Of a stretch of DNA of 64,000 nt, positions 18,324 through 27,632 are shown one piece after another. The first letter of the stretch is position 1, and the number at the start of each line of letters is the position of its first letter. The notes under the pieces are model-generated. The model was given only the letters and a program-made list of their open reading frames with translations, made no database searches and was not told the DNA's origin. Origin of the DNA: Singulisphaera sp. GP187 (lineage in GTDB: Bacteria > Planctomycetota > Planctomycetia > Isosphaerales > Isosphaeraceae); assembly GCF_900129635.1 (NCBI RefSeq), contig NZ_FSRB01000002.1, positions 772,727 to 836,726 on the forward strand, read 5' to 3'. The translations under genes and the position numbers were made by a program.

Positions 18324-19400
18324 TTAGCCCGCCTTGATCTTGCCGGGGGAACGCATCGCGAGGGCGAGAGCCTCGACATTCGTCGCGACGCTCAGGGCCT
18401 GGGTGCCTGCGATGATGCCGTCCTGATAGAGTTGGAGCAGGTGGGTGTCGAAGGTCTGCATGCCGCGCTGGCCGGTCGTGATGTAGTCGGCAATGTCGGC
18501 GATCCGTCCCTCGAGGATGTATTTCGCCGTCACCGAGTCGCAGCGGAGGACCTCGACGACCGGCCAGCGCTGGCCGGACTTACTGACGGTGAGCCGTTGC
18601 GCGATGATGCCGACGAGCGAGGCGGCGAGTTGTTCGCGGGCGATCGCGAGCTCGGACGGGGGGACCATCGCGAGGATCCGCTCGATCGTCTGCGCGGCGT
18701 TCGAGCTATGGACGGTCGCCAAAACCTGGTGGCCGGTGTCGGCGGCGCGGAGGGCCATTTGCACGCTTTCCGCGTCGCGGAGCTCACCCACGAGGATCAC
18801 GTCGGGGGCCTGGCGCATCGCCTGGCGGAGACCGTGCCCGAACGTCGGGGTGTCGCGGCCGACTTCGACATGGGAAACGAGCGACTTCTTGTTGACGTGT
18901 TCGTATTCAACCGGGTCTTCGAGTGTGAGGATTTTGAGGTGATAGCTCGAGTTGAGCAGGTCGACGATGGCGGCCAGCGTGGTGCTCTTTCCGCTTCCGG
19001 TGGCGCCACTCATCAGGGTCAGACCGCGGCGGGCCTGGGCGATCTCGCGAATGACCGGCGGTAGGTGCAAGTCCTCGACGGTCCGGATTCCCGGCAAGAT
19101 GACCCGGAGCACCAATCCGGGCGCACCGAGGTGGCTGTAGAGGTTGCCGCGGAACCGGGCCAGCGGGGGAAAGGCATACGAGAAGTCATAACCTTGGGCC
19201 ATCGCCTTGTCGATGTCGTCGATGATCGTCCGCGGCCCGATCGCACGAATCGCTTGGCGGACCTGCTCGTCAGTCAGTGGCGGCAACTCGAGCTCGCGGA
19301 TCTGTCCGAGGATCCGCAGCATCGGCGGGGAGCCGGTCTGCAGGTGGAGGTCGGACGCCCCTTGATCTACCGCGAACTTGAGAAGCTGGTCAATCGTCAT
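18324..19400 (-). CDS. pilT: Twitching-motility type ATPase PilT
   Basis: This 358-residue protein starts at ATG 19400 (MTIDQLLKFAVDQGASDLHL). The GspE/PilT ATPase core is complete: Walker A GATGSGKSTTLA, Asp box EDPVEY, Walker B VILVGELRD and the His box LATVHSSNAAQTIERI. In type IV pili it powers pilus retraction at the inner membrane. The neighbour upstream is a zinc-ribbon membrane protein with a 44-bp gap. No pilin cluster is adjacent, but a DUF1559 pilin-like protein lies at 37.6 kb. A more divergent secretion ATPase is the alternative. Confidence 0.9.
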   Translation of the reverse strand: MTIDQLLKFAVDQGASDLHLQTGSPPMLRILGQIRELELPPLTDEQVRQAIRAIGPRTIIDDIDKAMAQGYDFSYAFPPLARFRGNLYSHLGAPGLVLRVILPGIRTVEDLHLPPVIREIAQARRGLTLMSGATGSGKSTTLAAIVDLLNSSYHLKILTLEDPVEYEHVNKKSLVSHVEVGRDTPTFGHGLRQAMRQAPDVILVGELRDAESVQMALRAADTGHQVLATVHSSNAAQTIERILAMVPPSELAIAREQLAASLVGIIAQRLTVSKSGQRWPVVEVLRCDSVTAKYILEGRIADIADYITTGQRGMQTFDTHLLQLYQDGIIAGTQALSVATNVEALALAMRSPGKIKAG

Positions 19401-19444
19401 CGCGCAAGGTCTCCGGTCCGGAGCGTCGTGTTGAGGTCTCGAGG

Positions 19445-20386
19445 TTATTCGGGGGCCGACCGGTGCCGCCGACCCTTTTCGGGTGGTTCCGGCTTGAGGA
19501 GCGGTCCCACCCGCTCTTCGATCGGGCCGAGCGTTGTGTCGGCCTTGGCCTCGAGCTTGGCGGTCGCCCGCTCGATCCGTTGCTCGAGTCCGGGGAGCTT
19601 CCGTTCGATCGCCGCTTCGACGACCGGGGCTTCCTCGTAGATCAGGTATGCCAGTCCGACCAGCGCGATCGGCAGGAACGAGCCGACCGTCTTGTACACG
19701 GCCGTTTTCATCCGGTTCCAGCGCGTCGACCAGTAGTAGATCGCATAGAACGGGATCAGGAGGTTGGCCAGCCCATACCTCAGTCCCTCTTTGAACGGCA
19801 GCGAGATCAGGTACGCCACGCCCACGTAGAGCATGCTGACGTTCGAGGCAACCACCCCCAATGCGCCCAGATGCAGCAGCGTCTTCCACTGGAAGAGATA
19901 GCCGATCAGGACCAAGACCAGGAAGCCGACCGAGGCCACGTACAGCCAATTCCGCAGCGTCCGCAGGTTTCTTGCGAGCCAACGGGCCGACATCCGCGGT
20001 AAGAGCGTCCAGAGCGGAGGCGGCCCGGTGGAGGAGTGGGCCCGACTGAGCTGGTATGGGTCGGTGACCACGTAATCATCGGAGGGACGCCCATGCGTCA
20101 AGGGGGGCTCGTCGGCGTCGGAAATCATCTCCGCAATGATGCGCGGGTCGGCCTCCGCCGCGCGAACCTTCAGCGGTGGGGGCGTGTTGAGGAGTTTTCC
20201 GAGCGGCTCCGAAGGCTCCTCGCCCGCCAGGGGGCGAAGCCGAAGCGCAGGGCCGGCCTCCTCCACCCTGGACGTGGGGACCACCAAGGAATGACCGCAA
20301 TGCTTGCACTTGCCGTGCTTGCCCCCGAGATGATCGTCCACCTCGATCGTATGCCCGCACTGTTCACATTGAAATCGGATAGGCAT
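19445..20386 (-). CDS. Zinc-ribbon membrane protein
   Basis: This 313-residue protein begins with a two-CxxC zinc ribbon (FQCEQCGHTIEVDD and CKHCGHSLVV, residues ~6-35). A disordered stretch precedes three to four TM segments between ~135 and 245 (YVASVGFLVLVLIGYLF; LGVVASNVSMLYVGVAYLI; SFLPIALVGLAYLIY). The tail is charged and helical. Planctomycetes carry many such ribbon-plus-membrane proteins of unknown role. It is probably co-transcribed with pilT. Confidence 0.75.
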   Translation of the reverse strand: MPIRFQCEQCGHTIEVDDHLGGKHGKCKHCGHSLVVPTSRVEEAGPALRLRPLAGEEPSEPLGKLLNTPPPLKVRAAEADPRIIAEMISDADEPPLTHGRPSDDYVVTDPYQLSRAHSSTGPPPLWTLLPRMSARWLARNLRTLRNWLYVASVGFLVLVLIGYLFQWKTLLHLGALGVVASNVSMLYVGVAYLISLPFKEGLRYGLANLLIPFYAIYYWSTRWNRMKTAVYKTVGSFLPIALVGLAYLIYEEAPVVEAAIERKLPGLEQRIERATAKLEAKADTTLGPIEERVGPLLKPEPPEKGRRHRSAPE

Positions 20387-20841
20387 CGGTGGTTCACATG
20401 GGGTGATGAGCCTGGCGCCCTGCTCGGCCAGTCAATGGGCTCGAGGCCGGACATGGCTAGCTTGACTATACGTCTCATCTCAGGTTGCCGAAACGTGAAT
20501 CCCCAGAAACTCGGCTTCGGCCAACCCGAAAGACGACGCTGTCCTCTGCTTCCATTTTAGGACAGAGCGGAAACCTCGACGCGGGAATTGGACGCGACCG
20601 ACCGATTTCCACCGAACCGCGATGGAAGCCCCGAGGACTCCACCAGCTTGAAATTGTCTTTGGCATTTGCCAATGGCAAGAGGGAATCCCGGCACATCTT
20701 CACGTGGAGAGATCGCCCTTCCCACAATCGTGAGAAAAGAGTATTTGATGGGCTCGGTCCATTGGAATGGGCCGAGCCTCACGGTCGCCGAGGCTGAAAT
20801 TCGGCTCCTCATGGCTCATTGACGGCGGCCGGTCGTCCAGG
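20387..20841. other. Gap between divergent genes
   Basis: This spacer separates the start of the zinc-ribbon gene (minus) from the start of the lipase-like gene (plus). A hairpin GGCTCGGTCC (20751-20760) / GGGCCGAGCC (20769-20778) is visible. I see no convincing gene. Confidence 0.4.
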
Positions 20842-22773
20842 ATGGATGATGACGCGGCTCTTTGGCCCCATCCGCGCGTTCGCCCCCGAGCGTGGGGGAC
20901 TGCCCTCGACCGTTCGCCCCGGTGGCGACTCGGGTTGATCGTGGCGGTTTGCGGCTTGCTGGCAACTTCGGGGGGATGCGTCAGCATCGGTGCCCACGAG
21001 GCGAGCTTGCGGAACGCGCTTGAGGGGCGTCGCGAGCGGGTCGAGGCGATGCGACTCCTGAGTGCGCCGACCGGGGTTTTCCTCACCCGGCACGGCCTGG
21101 TCGACGAGGCGGCGAACGACCCGGGCGCAACGGCTCGTTGGCTCGAGACGCGGCTCGCCGCCCAGCCCGAACCGGGGGGAGCCCTGGCCTTGGCCGAGCT
21201 CTCGTTTCGGGAGGGCCTGTTGCGCGAGCGGAAGTCGCCCGCGTCGGCGCTCCCCTGGTATCGCGATGCGGCGGCCTGTGCGGCGCTGGCCCTGGCCGAA
21301 CCGGCGGGTTCGAGTTCCGAGTCGGCGATCGAGACCCATAATCTTGCCTTGAAACGGCTAATCCGACTCTCGCAGGACGATGGCGTTCGCGGCGAGAGAT
21401 CGTGGCGGGACGTGCTGGGGGCACAGGGGCTGGCCCTTGTGAGTTCGGCCACCTATCTGCACCCCACGCAGCTCGCGGACCTCAAGGTGGCCGACGACCT
21501 ACGGGTCACTGGCATGGAGAACGTCTATCGGTCGAGTGGGCTGGGGATACCGGTCGTGGCGCATCGGCTGGCCGATTCGACCGCGACGACCGATCCCCGC
21601 GACCAGTTCTTGCCACGCGAGATTCGCCTTGGGGCCACCGTCGTCCTGCTGCCCGAAGGGGGCCTTGGCGCGGGTGAGTGGCGGCGGCGGCCGGCGTCCC
21701 TCTACTTCGCGGACCCGTTCGGAGCTCCTTCCCTTCCGTTTGGGGAGAGCACCGTCAGTCTGGCGACCGATCGGACGACGCCGCTGGCGGATCAGGTCGC
21801 CCGGGTTCACCTTGATGAGCTCGAGTGGGCCGGCCTGTTCCATTCGTCATTCCGGCGCACCGGGGTCCAGGCGGGGCTTTACATGCTCCGGCCCTATGAT
21901 CCGGGCAAGATTCCCGTCGTCCTGGTTCATGGCCTCTTTTCCAGTCCAAGAGCCTATGTGCAGACGATCAACGAGTTATCGAACACACCGTTGATCGCTT
22001 CACGATATCAGTTCTGGGTGTTCCTCTACCCGACTGGCCAGCCGATTCCGGTGTCGGCCGCCCGGCTGCGGACCTGGCTGACCCGAGCGCGCGAGACGCT
22101 GGATCCGGAGCATACCGACGCTGCGTTCGACCAGATGGTTCTGGTCGGGCACAGCATGGGTGGCCTGCTCTCCAAGATGATGGCGCAAGACCCAGGGCTC
22201 GAGCTCTGGAACTCGACGATCCGGATCCCTCACGACCAGTTCCGATTCTCGCCCAAGCTGCACGAGACCCTGGAAGCATCCCTCATCTTCCGCCCCCTGC
22301 CCTTCGTCCGTCGGGTTGTGTTCATCGCCTCGCCGCACCGGGGCAGTCCGCTCGCGAGCGACCTCTTCGGCCGGACCATCTCACGCCTGGTGGGCCGTCC
22401 CGATGAGTTGGCCGAGAGCATGAAAGAGATCGAGGCACTCAACGGTCCCAAGGTGATCGCCCCCGAGATGCGCGGGCGGACACCGAACGCCATCGGTAAC
22501 CTCCGGCCCGACAGCCCGGTTCTCGCCGCTCTGGACCGGGTTCCGATCGACCCGAACGTCCCGTACCACTCGATCATTCCTCAAATCCTCAAAGTGAGCG
22601 GGACCGACGGCGTGGTTCTCTATAACAGTTCACACCTCAATGGCGCGGCGTCCGAGCTGATCGTCTCGGGCAACCACTCGTCCCAGCAAAAGCCCGAGGT
22701 GACACAAGAGCTCCGGCGAATCCTCCTCGAGCATCTGGGAAGCGTTGGCTCAGCCTCCGGGCCAGTTCCGTGA
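20842..22773 (+). CDS. Lipoprotein with alpha/beta-hydrolase (lipase/esterase) domain
   Basis: This 643-residue protein starts at ATG 20842. A hydrophobic segment ends in a lipobox (LLATSGGC, Cys46), so it is probably lipid-anchored outside the cytoplasmic membrane. The C-terminal half is an alpha/beta hydrolase: VVLVHGLFSSPRAY (oxyanion region), VLVGHSMGGLLSKM with the Ser nucleophile near residue 436, and IASPHRGSPLAS. A conserved C-terminal SGNHSS probably contributes the His. It resembles PGAP1-like lipases with a long N-terminal accessory domain. The substrate is unknown. An upstream in-frame start at 20767 would not alter the export signal. Confidence 0.85.
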   Translation: MDDDAALWPHPRVRPRAWGTALDRSPRWRLGLIVAVCGLLATSGGCVSIGAHEASLRNALEGRRERVEAMRLLSAPTGVFLTRHGLVDEAANDPGATARWLETRLAAQPEPGGALALAELSFREGLLRERKSPASALPWYRDAAACAALALAEPAGSSSESAIETHNLALKRLIRLSQDDGVRGERSWRDVLGAQGLALVSSATYLHPTQLADLKVADDLRVTGMENVYRSSGLGIPVVAHRLADSTATTDPRDQFLPREIRLGATVVLLPEGGLGAGEWRRRPASLYFADPFGAPSLPFGESTVSLATDRTTPLADQVARVHLDELEWAGLFHSSFRRTGVQAGLYMLRPYDPGKIPVVLVHGLFSSPRAYVQTINELSNTPLIASRYQFWVFLYPTGQPIPVSAARLRTWLTRARETLDPEHTDAAFDQMVLVGHSMGGLLSKMMAQDPGLELWNSTIRIPHDQFRFSPKLHETLEASLIFRPLPFVRRVVFIASPHRGSPLASDLFGRTISRLVGRPDELAESMKEIEALNGPKVIAPEMRGRTPNAIGNLRPDSPVLAALDRVPIDPNVPYHSIIPQILKVSGTDGVVLYNSSHLNGAASELIVSGNHSSQQKPEVTQELRRILLEHLGSVGSASGPVP

Positions 22774-22932
22774 AAACGGACAAGGCACTGATGGTAGATA
22801 AAAATAGGGTGTCTTTTTGGGGAAAATGTGTGAATCCTTGATCGAGATTCGGTTTCTCGGGATGGTGGTCGCCTCTCCCCAATCACTTCAAAAGGAGAGC
22901 TGAACGATCCCCGTGCAGATTCGAGGAACGGC

Positions 22933-24159
22933 ATGGATGGTGATCGTGGGCCGAGCCGTTGGGGGTGGACGACGCGTCTTTACGTGATGCTGGCGGCGTT
23001 GGCTGTTTTGGGGGGCATGGTCGCGATCGGGCTCTTTTCCTCGAGACGGCCCGCGGCGCGAAGCGGTGAGATCCGGGCGGACGATCCCTCGTTGTTCTAT
23101 TCCCCTTGGAATTGGTACGGCGACGGATCGAGCTTCCAGACGACTCACTTCGGCGCCTGGTTGAAGTTCGGTTGGACGGGTCGAAACCTGAGGCTGAAGG
23201 TCGACGTCTCGATGGCGGACCACGCCGGGATTGGTGCCGACGCGTACCCGGTGATCGGCTATTCGATCGATGGTGGGCCGTTCCGCGTGCTTCGACTCGA
23301 GCGGGGCGACCGGGAGCGAACGCTTGCCGCCGACCTGCCGGCGGGGAGGCATCGCTGTCAGGCCTACTTGCGTTGGATCGGCTTTGGGGTGGAGCGCTGG
23401 AGGGCGGGCCGGCAGGTCGCACTCTGGCGGGTGACGGGCCTTCGGCTCGACCCGGGTGCGACCACCTACCAGGACCCAACGTTGCGGCCCCGCCGCGCCT
23501 TGTTCTTCGGCGACTCGATTCTCGACGGCGCGTTCAATCGGGGCGGTGAGACCGACGCTTTCGAAGCCTGGCCTGAAGTGGTCGCCGAGCGGCTTGACGC
23601 TGAGCCCGGCAGGGTTGGATTCGAGGGGCAGAGTTACGCGATCGGCACCGGCTCGGAACACGGCAACGTGCCCGCCCTGTTCATTCCCTTGAACCCGCGA
23701 GAGAGCACCTGGGATCTGGTCGACTCGTATCATCCCCGGCTCGCCGCGGGGCAATTCGCACCACGTCCCGACTACGTCTTCCTCTGTCATGGCGTGAACG
23801 ACGCATTCTGCCATGTTCCCCTGGTTGAGGTTGAAGCCTCGGTCCGCGGTCTGCTGCCCAGGATTCGCGCTGCGTCGGGGCTGTCGGCCCAACTCTTCGT
23901 CGTGATCCCGTTCGAGGGCTCCAACCGCGCTCCCATCCAGGCCGCGTTCGACGCCTACCAGGCCGCGTCCCCCGACTCGAACTGCCATCTGATCGATCTC
24001 GGTGATGACGTTTCCTCCAAGGTCGAAGACCTGGTGGACGGCAAGCCTGCCCGCCGCTCCTTCGATCGCCTTCACCCCAACAGCGCCATGCACGCCCGCC
24101 TTGGCACCATGATGGCCGATCGGGTGAGCGCGATTCTTTCGCATTCGGGGCAACGATGA
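22933..24159 (+). CDS. Membrane-anchored SGNH/GDSL hydrolase
   Basis: This 408-residue protein has one N-terminal TM segment (LYVMLAALAVLGGMVAIGLF), then a beta-rich domain of ~150 residues, then the SGNH core. Block I is LFFGDSILDGAF (Ser), block III is FLCHGVNDAF (Asn) and block V is FDRLHPNSAMH (Asp and His). It should act as an esterase or carbohydrate deacetylase outside the cytoplasm. It follows the lipase-like gene by 160 bp in the same direction, so the two may be co-expressed. Length fits the two-domain CE2-like architecture. Confidence 0.85.
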   Translation: MDGDRGPSRWGWTTRLYVMLAALAVLGGMVAIGLFSSRRPAARSGEIRADDPSLFYSPWNWYGDGSSFQTTHFGAWLKFGWTGRNLRLKVDVSMADHAGIGADAYPVIGYSIDGGPFRVLRLERGDRERTLAADLPAGRHRCQAYLRWIGFGVERWRAGRQVALWRVTGLRLDPGATTYQDPTLRPRRALFFGDSILDGAFNRGGETDAFEAWPEVVAERLDAEPGRVGFEGQSYAIGTGSEHGNVPALFIPLNPRESTWDLVDSYHPRLAAGQFAPRPDYVFLCHGVNDAFCHVPLVEVEASVRGLLPRIRAASGLSAQLFVVIPFEGSNRAPIQAAFDAYQAASPDSNCHLIDLGDDVSSKVEDLVDGKPARRSFDRLHPNSAMHARLGTMMADRVSAILSHSGQR

Positions 24160-24306
24160 TCGTCGTTAAGTGGGATTGTTTGGTGGCATGGTTTTGTGTT
24201 TGAAATGGGCAGCCCCTCTGAGGTTGCAATGGCCCGGCCCGACGAAAACGGGCGTGGATAGAGACGGTCGCCACGTGACCGGGGGCTCTACGTCCGCCGG
24301 AAGCCA

Positions 24307-24488
24307 GGGAGCATAAGCTCCCTATCCCTCTCGGTAAAGCCGCTCCCTGTTGCTCCCCGCCAGGGGCTTCCTGGGACCGCGGGCGTCCCGCCCGCTCTTG
24401 TATTGAATTGAAATATTAAATTAAATTGAATTGAATTGAATTGCGGGCGGGACGCCCTCGGACCCAGGGGGAGGGAGCGTCAGCTCCC
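24307..24488. repeat. Long hairpin with TTGAA-repeat loop and flanking palindromes
   Basis: Arms 24381-24395 and 24443-24457 pair perfectly over 15 bp (GGGCGTCCCGCCCGC), with another 8 of 10 pairs outside. The 47-nt loop is almost entirely TTGAA/TTAAA pentamers. Palindromes GGGAGCATAAGCTCCC (24307-24322) and GGGAGCGTCAGCTCCC (24473-24488) flank it symmetrically. No gene is seen in 24160-24665, so the region holds this repeat structure only. Confidence 0.7.
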
Positions 24489-24665
24489 TCTCGTTGAGCC
24501 TTCGCATGGGGTGGTTCTTTTGACACTGGGGCAACGGCATCGGGTTGACGGATCCGGGCGGAAAACCCGGTAATATGACGATAATCTCCTTGGATATGAC
24601 TTCTTTGACGCTCGGTAGCCCCGGCGGGGCGGACCAATGTGGCCGAGGGAAACGCTGTTAATCGT

Positions 24666-25571
24666 TTATGTCTCTCGATTGTCCTTGACCAGGTGCTTGA
24701 GCTTGTCGGGATTGCGCACGATGTAAATCGAGGCGATAAACCCGTCCCGGACGTCGATCGCCAAGGTGTGAATTGCCCCGTCGGGTTCGGTGACGAGGAA
24801 CCCGGGTTGGCCATTGATTCGGGTCGGGGTGACGCTGTATTGCGCGTATCGATCGTACTTCGAGGCGAGGCCCACAAAGAATCGAGTGATCTTGGCACGT
24901 CCCAGGATGGGCCGGAGCGCGGCGACCCGTTTGCCGCCGCCGTCGGTGCTGAGGACGGCATCCTCGGCGAGCAGGCGGGTCAGGGTCTCGGCGTCGCCAC
25001 TGCGCGCGGCGGTGAAGAAGGCTTCGGCGAGCCGGGCTCCGGCCTCAGGGGGGATCGGGAACCGGGGCTGCGACTCCTTCACGTGGGTGCGGGCGCGGGC
25101 GGCAAGCTGGCGGCAGGCGGGCTCGCTCCGGCCGAGGGTTCGGGCCACCTGGCCGAACTCGATGTCGAAGACGTCGTGGAGCAAGAAGGCGGCCCGTTCG
25201 AGCGGTGAGAGCCGCTCGAGCGCCAGCATCAGGGTCATCGACAGCTCATGGGCGTAGTCGCTCGCCGTCTCGGCATCGAGGGGCTCGTCATCCAGGACCG
25301 GCTCGGGGAGCCAGGGGCCGATGTAGTGCTCGCGCCGGGACCGGGCCGACTTGATCTGATCGAGACAGAGCCGGGTCACGACCGTCGAGAGAAACGCACG
25401 CGGGTTGGCCACCGCCGCGCGATCGGTTGTGTGCCAGCGCAGATAGGCCTCTTGCACCACGTCCTCGGCCTCGGCGACCGAGCCCAGCATGCGATAGGCC
25501 AGGCCGGTCAAACGCCGCCGCTGGGTTTCAAATTCCCCCGCGTCGATCGGTTCAGGCGTTGTTGTCGTCAT
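24666..25571 (-). CDS. ECF41-type RNA polymerase sigma factor (SigJ-like)
   Basis: This 301-residue protein has sigma region 2 at residues ~15-80 (LAYRMLGSVAEAEDVVQEAY) and region 4 at ~130-180 (LSPLERAAFLLHDVFDIEFG). It also carries the C-terminal SnoaL-like domain that marks group ECF41. The three conserved ECF41 signatures are visible: WLPEPV in the linker, DGGGKRVAA, and RNPDKLKHL at the end. These sigma factors have no classical anti-sigma; the fused tail controls activity. The gene overlaps the carboxymuconolactone-decarboxylase-like gene, the usual partner of this group. Confidence 0.92.
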   Translation of the reverse strand: MTTTTPEPIDAGEFETQRRRLTGLAYRMLGSVAEAEDVVQEAYLRWHTTDRAAVANPRAFLSTVVTRLCLDQIKSARSRREHYIGPWLPEPVLDDEPLDAETASDYAHELSMTLMLALERLSPLERAAFLLHDVFDIEFGQVARTLGRSEPACRQLAARARTHVKESQPRFPIPPEAGARLAEAFFTAARSGDAETLTRLLAEDAVLSTDGGGKRVAALRPILGRAKITRFFVGLASKYDRYAQYSVTPTRINGQPGFLVTEPDGAIHTLAIDVRDGFIASIYIVRNPDKLKHLVKDNRET

Positions 25572-26119
25572 CAGGCCACCTGGTGCCGGGCGACGGCCAA
25601 GGTCTTACCGCCGATCGTGATCCGGCTGCACGCCTTGCCCTCTCCCAGCGCGTATTTCAAGGTCGGGAAGAGCCGAGCGGAGGTCAGTGCAAAGCTGAGC
25701 GAGACGAGCCCTCGCTTGCCCCACCGCGCGACGACCTGCTCGCGAAGCCCGTCGGCCTCAGGGTCGTGGGCGAGCGTCGCCTCGGCGAACCGAAAGCCGA
25801 GCCTCACCTCTTCGGGCATGGCTTGCAGGTCGCGTTCGAGAATCGCTTGCAGCACTTCGGGGGGCACTCCCTCACGCTCGGACATCGTCGTCACCAACTG
25901 CGTGCAAGGCCCGCAGTCCTCGGCCATCGCCCCCACCAGCTTCGCGGCCGACCAGACGGCGAGCGGCACGTCTTTGCGGTACCGGGCGATCCCCATGACC
26001 TTGGCGAACTTGCGGAACGCCGCGGGATCCGCGTCGAGCAGTTCGCGGGCGTAGGTCATGTCGTAGATGTATGAGGTTTCAAACGCATGAATTTGTCGCT
26101 TGATCAACCAGCCGAACAT
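25571..26119 (-). CDS. Carboxymuconolactone decarboxylase / AhpD-like protein
   Basis: This 182-residue protein contains the CxxC redox pair of the AhpD superfamily (AEDCGPCTQLVTTMSEREGV). Members act as peroxidase partners or decarboxylases; here the ECF41 context points to the first class. The stop overlaps the sigma factor start (TGATG), giving tight coupling. I looked for the ECF41 promoter motif upstream of 26119 and do not see a clear match. Confidence 0.85.
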   Translation of the reverse strand: MFGWLIKRQIHAFETSYIYDMTYARELLDADPAAFRKFAKVMGIARYRKDVPLAVWSAAKLVGAMAEDCGPCTQLVTTMSEREGVPPEVLQAILERDLQAMPEEVRLGFRFAEATLAHDPEADGLREQVVARWGKRGLVSLSFALTSARLFPTLKYALGEGKACSRITIGGKTLAVARHQVA

Positions 26120-26361
26120 CGTGAAGCTCCCTTCCAGCCAGCGTGGTCGGGCCGAGGCGGATGCATGATCTCCTGGTGAGCATTGCGTCCTCGAACCGCC
26201 CTTGGCAAGTCTTTCTCAATCAGGCTTCCACCCTAACGACGAGGGAGCCGTTCGCGACGTGACATTCGCGGGTCGAGGTTTTTGAGGGCGAGACGTAAGC
26301 GGGTTTCTGGAAAGGGGTTCGGGAAATGGGGGCGTGGCAAGGTGCGAGCCATGCGATGAGG

Positions 26362-27399
26362 CTATTTCGCGAATTCGGCGTACTTATGCATCGTGTAGAA
26401 GTGCCGGCCGTTGCGGGGATTGAGGAATCGGTAGAGGGGCACGGTGTCCGGCTTCTCGTCGGGGTAGAGCAAGCAGGCGATTCCGTCCGAGCGATAGCCT
26501 GCGCGGGCGACGCCTTCGCCGTCCGGTGCCGTGGTGTAGAACGGTTCTTTGCGGCTCCGCCAGCGATAGAGCGGGACCGTGCCTTCGGTCGCGCTCGGGT
26601 AGACGTAACAAGAGACGCCTTCGGAGACGTACCCTTGGCGTTCCAGTCCTTCGGGGGTGACAGTGTACAGGTGATGCCCTTGCCGGGGGTGGAACCAGCG
26701 TGTGAGCGCGACGGTCCCCGGGTGTGGCTCCGGATAGACGTAGCCCACGACCCCTTCGGTTTTGAGCCGGGTGACGTCGAAGTGGAGCACCACGTCTGAC
26801 GGGGCATAGTCGATCGCGCAGAGGACGCCGTAATCACGGAACGCCTTGACTCGCTTGTTGATCTCGGCGTTGATCTTCGCGCCGAGCTGAGACGCCTTGC
26901 CGTCGGCGATTTGAGTGACCACCTGATCGAACGATCGGCCGAGGATCTTCGCCAACGCGCCGGCGAACCCTTCGAGCTCGCGCCGCTTGACCTCCTCGAC
27001 CTCGACCCGGAACCGCGGGGCGCCGTCACGCCCGGGCTCGACGTTGATCCCGATCCGCACGTCGAACCGGAAGCCGGTCCAGTTCTCGGTGGATTCCTCC
27101 TTGCGGGGGCGCTTCTCCTTGAGCGGAGACACCGTGGGGGGGCGGAACTCACCGACGACCTGGCATGCCAACTCGAACCGCCGCGACTTGGGGTCGATCG
27201 CCAGGAGCCGGAACTTCTGAACGGTTCCTTGGTACTTGCCGTCCTTCTGGAACGGAATCGTCGGGACGTTCTCGATGACGCCGGAGAGGAAGTCCTTGTC
27301 GAGCTTGATCTCGGCCGCCGCGAAGCCAAAGGCGGGGAAAAAGAGACTCGCAACGGCGAAATGAAGGACGGCGATCGTCCCGGAGGCTGGAACCCTCAT
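26362..27399 (-). CDS. Secreted protein with repeated DUF5648-like modules
   Basis: This 345-residue protein starts at ATG 27399 with a signal peptide (MRVPASGTIAVLHFAVASLF, ending near AAAE). Residues ~20-200 form a uncharacterised domain. The C-terminal ~145 residues hold three repeats of the type VALTRWFHPRQGHHLYTVTP, VPLYRWRSRKEPFYTTAPDG and VPLYRFLNPRNGRHFYTMHK, the pattern of DUF5648 found in secreted and cell-surface proteins. Each repeat probably forms a beta-rich binding unit. The ligand is unknown. Confidence 0.75.
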   Translation of the reverse strand: MRVPASGTIAVLHFAVASLFFPAFGFAAAEIKLDKDFLSGVIENVPTIPFQKDGKYQGTVQKFRLLAIDPKSRRFELACQVVGEFRPPTVSPLKEKRPRKEESTENWTGFRFDVRIGINVEPGRDGAPRFRVEVEEVKRRELEGFAGALAKILGRSFDQVVTQIADGKASQLGAKINAEINKRVKAFRDYGVLCAIDYAPSDVVLHFDVTRLKTEGVVGYVYPEPHPGTVALTRWFHPRQGHHLYTVTPEGLERQGYVSEGVSCYVYPSATEGTVPLYRWRSRKEPFYTTAPDGEGVARAGYRSDGIACLLYPDEKPDTVPLYRFLNPRNGRHFYTMHKYAEFAK

Positions 27400-27632
27400 C
27401 GTCACTTCTCTCTCTTCGTCCATGAAGCAGTCGCGGGCCCCAGGCAGCCGCCTTGCGCCGCAAACAACGGTGGCGACTCGGCGGATTCGCCCTGATGGTA
27501 ACCGTGCGCCACCATCAAGGGAAAGGCCGATTCGCCGCGTGGCAATGACCTGGACTGGCCGGCGGTTGAGAACGAGCATCGGCGTTCTCAAGGGGACGGC
27601 TTTCTCCACCCAGGGCCACCTGGATGTCGGGA

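Noticed and set aside
24400..24445. CRISPR-like array from the TTGAA units
   Set aside because: Units are 5 bp with no spacers; it is the loop of a hairpin.
26120..26215. ECF41 target promoter upstream of the AhpD-like gene
   Set aside because: No match to the known TGTCACA and CGTC boxes at the proper spacing.
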